Shown here piece by piece: positions 60,347 to 64,000 of a stretch of 64,000 bases of DNA; position 1 is the stretch's first letter, and every line of letters begins with the position of its first letter. This stretch comes from Paraburkholderia flagellata (lineage in GTDB: Bacteria; Pseudomonadota; Gammaproteobacteria; Burkholderiales; Burkholderiaceae), in the NCBI RefSeq assembly GCF_021390645.1, contig NZ_JAJEJT010000004.1, forward strand, positions 682,001-746,000, in the 5' to 3' direction. Below the pieces are notes generated by a model. That model did not search any database. It was not told the DNA's origin and saw only the letters and a program-made list of their open reading frames with translations. The translations under genes were made by a program, and so were the position numbers.

Positions 60347-62290
60347 TCAAATCAGGTCGGGCGAAAGCCGGCCGGCGGTCGCTGGATCCGCTTCGACAGG
60401 TGCGTGAGAAGCCCATCCGGCGCGAGCGAGCGTTATCAGCTGCCTGAATGATGATGCCGCCATCGCGACACCGGCGCGTTGTTCGGACGTGTCTTGCGCA
60501 GTATCCGACGTGAAACCGAGAACGAGCGTGGCTTCAGGTGCGCGCTGATGAAGACGACGAAGCAGAACGCGTAGATAAGCGGTCGACTCTCGCGCATCGA
60601 GCGAAACGACGAGAATGGCTGTTGTCGCCGACAGGTCGACTTCCTCTGATCTTTGACGCGAGAATTGCGCGTAGGTCGACTGCCGGGCCGGAATGCCTTC
60701 CCTGCCGAGAAGCTGAATCGTTGCAATTGCAACGATATCATCCAGGCCGCCTCGCCCAGCGATGCAAAGGACGTTTGCATCCCGGGATGTCTGGATTCCG
60801 AAAGAAGCAGTCGTGGTAGGGGATTCCGGGTGCATCGCGGGCATGCGCGACACAGGTTGATTCACGTGAGCTGCCAGCGACGGATTGACGGCCTCGTCGA
60901 TATCCTCGAATTCGTCGATGAGATCAGCCAGCGCTTCCTTGATACGACCTAACTGTTCGGGAAGAATCACGCCACGCATCATGTCAGCGTGCGCGAGTTG
61001 CAGCCCTTCCAGCATGACCGTGTCGTAGTAGTCGACCAGGGACATTTCAGCCATGAGCTGTTCCGCCTGTTTGAGTGCCTCGTCAGGATCGTCCGCGAGT
61101 ATTCGTTGATAGAAGTTCGCCGAGGCGGCAAGCGGCGGTCGATCTCCGAGCAATACCTCGAAAAACGCCAGTTTCTCGACATGCCGTCCCAGTATGACAA
61201 GACACAATGTAAGAGGCGTTGAAAGTACAAGTCCGAGAGGGCCCCAGATCCAGCTCCAGAAGATCGCAGCGACAATCACGGCAACCGGCGAAAGGCCGGA
61301 ATGATGTCCATAGAGCACCGGCTCGATCACCTGACTGGCAACGAGGTCCGTGACTCCGAACAGGGCCACCGTCCATAACAGCATCGACCAGTCAGGGCCG
61401 GTCGCCGCCAGGCTGAGGGCGAGAAGCGCGCCGATCCATGTGCCAACGTACGGTACAAATCGAAGCAGCGCGGTGAGCACGCCAAACAGGACGGCACCCG
61501 GCACGCCAATGATTACGAGCCCGAGCGCGACGACGAGACCCACGCCCAGGTTGACGCCGAACTGCGCAAGAAAATAGCGGCTCAGCCGACTGGCCGCTTC
61601 GTCCATGGCCGTGGTCGTGCGGTGCAGGTCTCGCGAACCAAACAGTCTGATTAGCCGGTCGCGCAGGTCCTCACGCTGCAACAGGACGAATATCGTGACG
61701 ACAAGAACGATGCCCGCGGTCACGACCGGACTCGCGACAGACGACAGGAATTGCGGAACCAGTGAAATGGATGACGTCGGGGACTTCTGAATCGCGACAG
61801 GTGTTGGCGCCCCGTCAAACGGCTTCGGTAAGCCACTAGTGCGCGCCGCGCTTCCCTCGCGAGGCGGCACGCCCCGGTTGAGAAGTTTTGACGCGCGACC
61901 GAGCAACTCATCCGCGCGCCCTATTGTCGCCTCCTGTACGCGCTCGATCTTTTGCTCGATTGCAACCTGATACTGAGGTAGTTCTCCCGCGAGCTGTGCG
62001 ACCTGCGCCCCGATGAGTGATCCTGTACCGCCCATCGCGGCAAGCGCAATGGCAACCGCTATAACAACGGAAGGAACCCGGCCCAGCCTGATCCGCCGTA
62101 ACAGTTCGACCAGTGGCGCGAGCAGAAAGCTGAGCAGTACTGCCAGCGTGATCGGAATGAGTACCTCACGCCCTATGTCGAGCGCACCTACGACAACCAC
62201 GGCGGTGATCAGCGAGGTGAGTTGCCGGACATTGGGAGAATCAGCAGGAGCCACCTTTGCAGAGGCCGTGCGGGGCTGATTGGCGGCCAT
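60347..62290 (-). CDS. AI-2E/PerM-family membrane protein with C-terminal extension
   Basis: This 647-residue protein has an AI-2E-family membrane domain (about residues 20-370, helices near both ends and a hydrophilic insert; FGVLTALLRFVPYVGTWIGA and GPLGLVLSTPLTLCLVILGRH are typical). About 275 further residues follow, including a helical segment and an alpha/beta-like domain (VLCIAGRGGLDDIVAIATIQLLGREGIP). The ATG at 62290 has GGAG 6 bases upstream; the frame continuing to 62509 is not protein-like. The family includes AI-2 exporters and Na+/H+ antiporters; function here is open. Confidence 0.88.
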   Translation of the reverse strand: MAANQPRTASAKVAPADSPNVRQLTSLITAVVVVGALDIGREVLIPITLAVLLSFLLAPLVELLRRIRLGRVPSVVIAVAIALAAMGGTGSLIGAQVAQLAGELPQYQVAIEQKIERVQEATIGRADELLGRASKLLNRGVPPREGSAARTSGLPKPFDGAPTPVAIQKSPTSSISLVPQFLSSVASPVVTAGIVLVVTIFVLLQREDLRDRLIRLFGSRDLHRTTTAMDEAASRLSRYFLAQFGVNLGVGLVVALGLVIIGVPGAVLFGVLTALLRFVPYVGTWIGALLALSLAATGPDWSMLLWTVALFGVTDLVASQVIEPVLYGHHSGLSPVAVIVAAIFWSWIWGPLGLVLSTPLTLCLVILGRHVEKLAFFEVLLGDRPPLAASANFYQRILADDPDEALKQAEQLMAEMSLVDYYDTVMLEGLQLAHADMMRGVILPEQLGRIKEALADLIDEFEDIDEAVNPSLAAHVNQPVSRMPAMHPESPTTTASFGIQTSRDANVLCIAGRGGLDDIVAIATIQLLGREGIPARQSTYAQFSRQRSEEVDLSATTAILVVSLDARESTAYLRVLLRRLHQRAPEATLVLGFTSDTAQDTSEQRAGVAMAASSFRQLITLARAGWASHAPVEADPATAGRLSPDLI

Positions 62291-62581
62291 CGTATGCTCC
62301 ACGGAGAGAAAAGCAAGAACGCTTCGCCCGATCAGACGCAAGCGGCATACCTTCGCACGCCCCGTTTCGACTGCGTAATGGAAACGGATGCCGGACGCGC
62401 CGTCTAACGACACCGACACGGATTGGGCGTGCAGGCCCGCAGAATTCACGTTCAGGCGGTGCCGGGAATAGGGCTTGCGCCCCCACCGGAGCGAGCATCT
62501 ACGAGACAACGAAGCAGGGCAGTCGTACGCAGCCAGATGCGCAGATGCCTCCCTCGATCACACTGAGCCGGAGTAGCCCTA

Positions 62582-64000
62582 ATGAAAGACGTCGGTGGCC
62601 CAACCGCTGGCCGCGCTGCGTCGCGCATGCGCGGACGAAGGGCCGCGATCCTCGCAGGCTACGCTCGCAAGCCCCTGGTCTTGCTTTGGCAATATATCGG
62701 TGGACACGCCGTGGCCCACGCGCTGGTGTTGCTGGCCATCGTTGCGGCAGTCGGGTGTGCGCTGGCATCGCAGTACGCGCTCAGGAATCTTGTCGATGCC
62801 TTGCCCGGTGGGCGCGCGCACCCAGAAATCGTCGTCGAGGCCTTCCTGTTCATCGTTGCCCTGCTCATCGCTGATGGCCTTTTTTGGCGCCTCGCCGGCT
62901 GGCTCAGTGTGAGAACCTTCGTGGCGGTTACGGGCGACGTACGCCGCCAACTGTTCGGTTACGTAGCGGGGCACTCGCCCGCATATTTCTCCAATATCCA
63001 GCCGGGGATGCTGGCGAGCCGCATTACCGCCGCGGCAAACGCGATCTATACAACCGAGAATACAGTCGCATGGAACGCGCTACCGTCGTTCCTGACGATA
63101 TTGGGCGCCATCGGCATCCTGGGTTGCATCAGCGTCCGGATGGCGATGGCGCTCGTGCTTGTCTCGGGCTGCATGGCGGGGTTCCTGTTCTGGCGCGCGA
63201 GCAAGGGCAGCGCGAAACAGCAGCAATTCGCGTCGCTCGCTGCATCAGTCGACGGCGAACTCGTCGATGTGATCGGCAACATGTCTACCGTGAAAATGTT
63301 CGTCGGGGTCCAGTATGAGAGCGTGCGCTTCGGCTCGATCCTCGATGAAGAAATGATGTCGCGTCAAATCAGCCTGCGCTACCTGGAAAAGCTTCGTCTG
63401 CTTCATTCTGTCGCAACGCTGCTGCTTTCCGCCGGGCTGCTTGCCTGGGTGATCGGGTTATGGACGCGTGGGCAAGCCACGACGGGAGATGTCGTTCTCG
63501 TCAGCTCGCTTGGGTTTGCCATCCTTCATGGCGCCCGTGATCTCGCAGGTGCGCTCGTGGACACGACCCAGCATGTCGCGCGGCTTGCCGACGCTGCGAG
63601 CGCGTTGCTCGTGATGCGGGAGATGGACCAGCCGGCCGGCATGCGAGCGCTCGAGCTCCGTGACGCGAACATCGATTTTGAGAACGTCACGTTTGCGTAT
63701 CCGGGCCGCAGGCCGGCTCTCGACCATTTCAGTGTGCATATCGATGCCGGCCAGCGCGTCGGTCTTGTTGGGCCGTCAGGCGCCGGCAAGAGCACGGTGT
63801 TCGCGCTGTTGCAACGCGCCTTCGACCCACCGCGCGGTTCTGGGGCGGTCTGCATTTCGGGGCAACGTTTGTGCGATGTCAGCCTGGCGAGCCTGCACGA
63901 GGCTATCGGCGTGGTACCTCAGGAAATATCGCTTTTTAACCGCACACTGTTCGACAACCTCCGTTACGGCCGCCCGGAGGCGACAGAAGACGACGTCCTG
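62582..64000 (+). CDS. ABC exporter half-transporter (MsbA-like), 3' end outside the window
   Basis: The frame runs without a stop from an ATG at 62582 (GGAG 8 bases upstream) to the window edge, giving 473 codons. An N-terminal six-helix ABC exporter membrane domain is followed by the nucleotide-binding domain with IDFENVTFAYPGRRPALD, Walker A GPSGAGKST and the Q-loop VVPQE. The signature and Walker B motifs lie beyond the window. Such proteins export lipids, drugs or peptides as dimers; the substrate is unknown. It is divergent from the AI-2E-family gene, with 291 bases between starts. Confidence 0.9.
   Translation, partial: MKDVGGPTAGRAASRMRGRRAAILAGYARKPLVLLWQYIGGHAVAHALVLLAIVAAVGCALASQYALRNLVDALPGGRAHPEIVVEAFLFIVALLIADGLFWRLAGWLSVRTFVAVTGDVRRQLFGYVAGHSPAYFSNIQPGMLASRITAAANAIYTTENTVAWNALPSFLTILGAIGILGCISVRMAMALVLVSGCMAGFLFWRASKGSAKQQQFASLAASVDGELVDVIGNMSTVKMFVGVQYESVRFGSILDEEMMSRQISLRYLEKLRLLHSVATLLLSAGLLAWVIGLWTRGQATTGDVVLVSSLGFAILHGARDLAGALVDTTQHVARLADAASALLVMREMDQPAGMRALELRDANIDFENVTFAYPGRRPALDHFSVHIDAGQRVGLVGPSGAGKSTVFALLQRAFDPPRGSGAVCISGQRLCDVSLASLHEAIGVVPQEISLFNRTLFDNLRYGRPEATEDDVL

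Overview
The window is GC-rich chromosomal DNA of a Burkholderiaceae-type betaproteobacterium, most likely Paraburkholderia or Caballeronia. The evidence is the family set (a DUF3443 protein, many LysR and AraC regulators, tandem aldo/keto reductases, DUF3300/DUF2950 neighbours, a glutathione-dependent formaldehyde operon) and an alcaligin-type siderophore locus otherwise best known from Bordetella. This is judged from protein character only; no search was run. No rRNA, tRNA, CRISPR array, integrase or intact insertion sequence was seen.

Layout. 1-2.4 kb: tail of a DUF3443 gene, then a LysR regulator divergent from an Old-Yellow-Enzyme reductase. 2.4-9.5 kb: a six-gene minus-strand operon in the order alcA, MFS exporter, alcB, alcC, alcD (FhuF-like), alcE (Rieske), with a good Fur box at its promoter but no TonB receptor and no AlcR regulator. 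10-13.6 kb: YaiI, then frmR-adh-gfa-fghA for formaldehyde removal, with two CsoR/FrmR-type operators. 13.8-22.5 kb: patatin and HD-domain proteins, then a two-component signalling locus made of a periplasmic binding protein coupled to a NarX-type kinase, a second kinase that has lost its phosphoacceptor histidine, and a LuxR-type response regulator. 22.2-25.1 kb: a sigma-54 activator beside a small gene preceded by a near-consensus -24/-12 promoter and two identical upstream dyads.

25.3-38.7 kb is metabolic and regulatory: AraC + GH3 beta-glucosidase, LysR + CMD-family lipoprotein, two aldo/keto reductases, LysR + M20 amidohydrolase + amino-acid binding protein, and another AraC. Several divergent promoters carry visible dyads. 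38.9-49.7 kb: a lone KAS II, a TerC protein, DUF3300 and DUF2950 proteins, a SulP transporter, and an IclR/MFS/dehydroquinase-like set.

49.7-57.6 kb is an accessory region of lower coding density. It holds a decayed epoxide hydrolase, a long perfect hairpin, a family of small proteins with one tandem duplication, a DUF1488 gene, a trypsin-like protease fused to a small N-terminal domain, and very short genes. 57.6-64 kb returns to ordinary genes: a PRC-barrel protein, a single-domain response regulator, a non-canonical NRAMP-family transporter, an AI-2E-family protein with a long C-terminal extension, and the first 473 codons of an ABC exporter that runs off the window.
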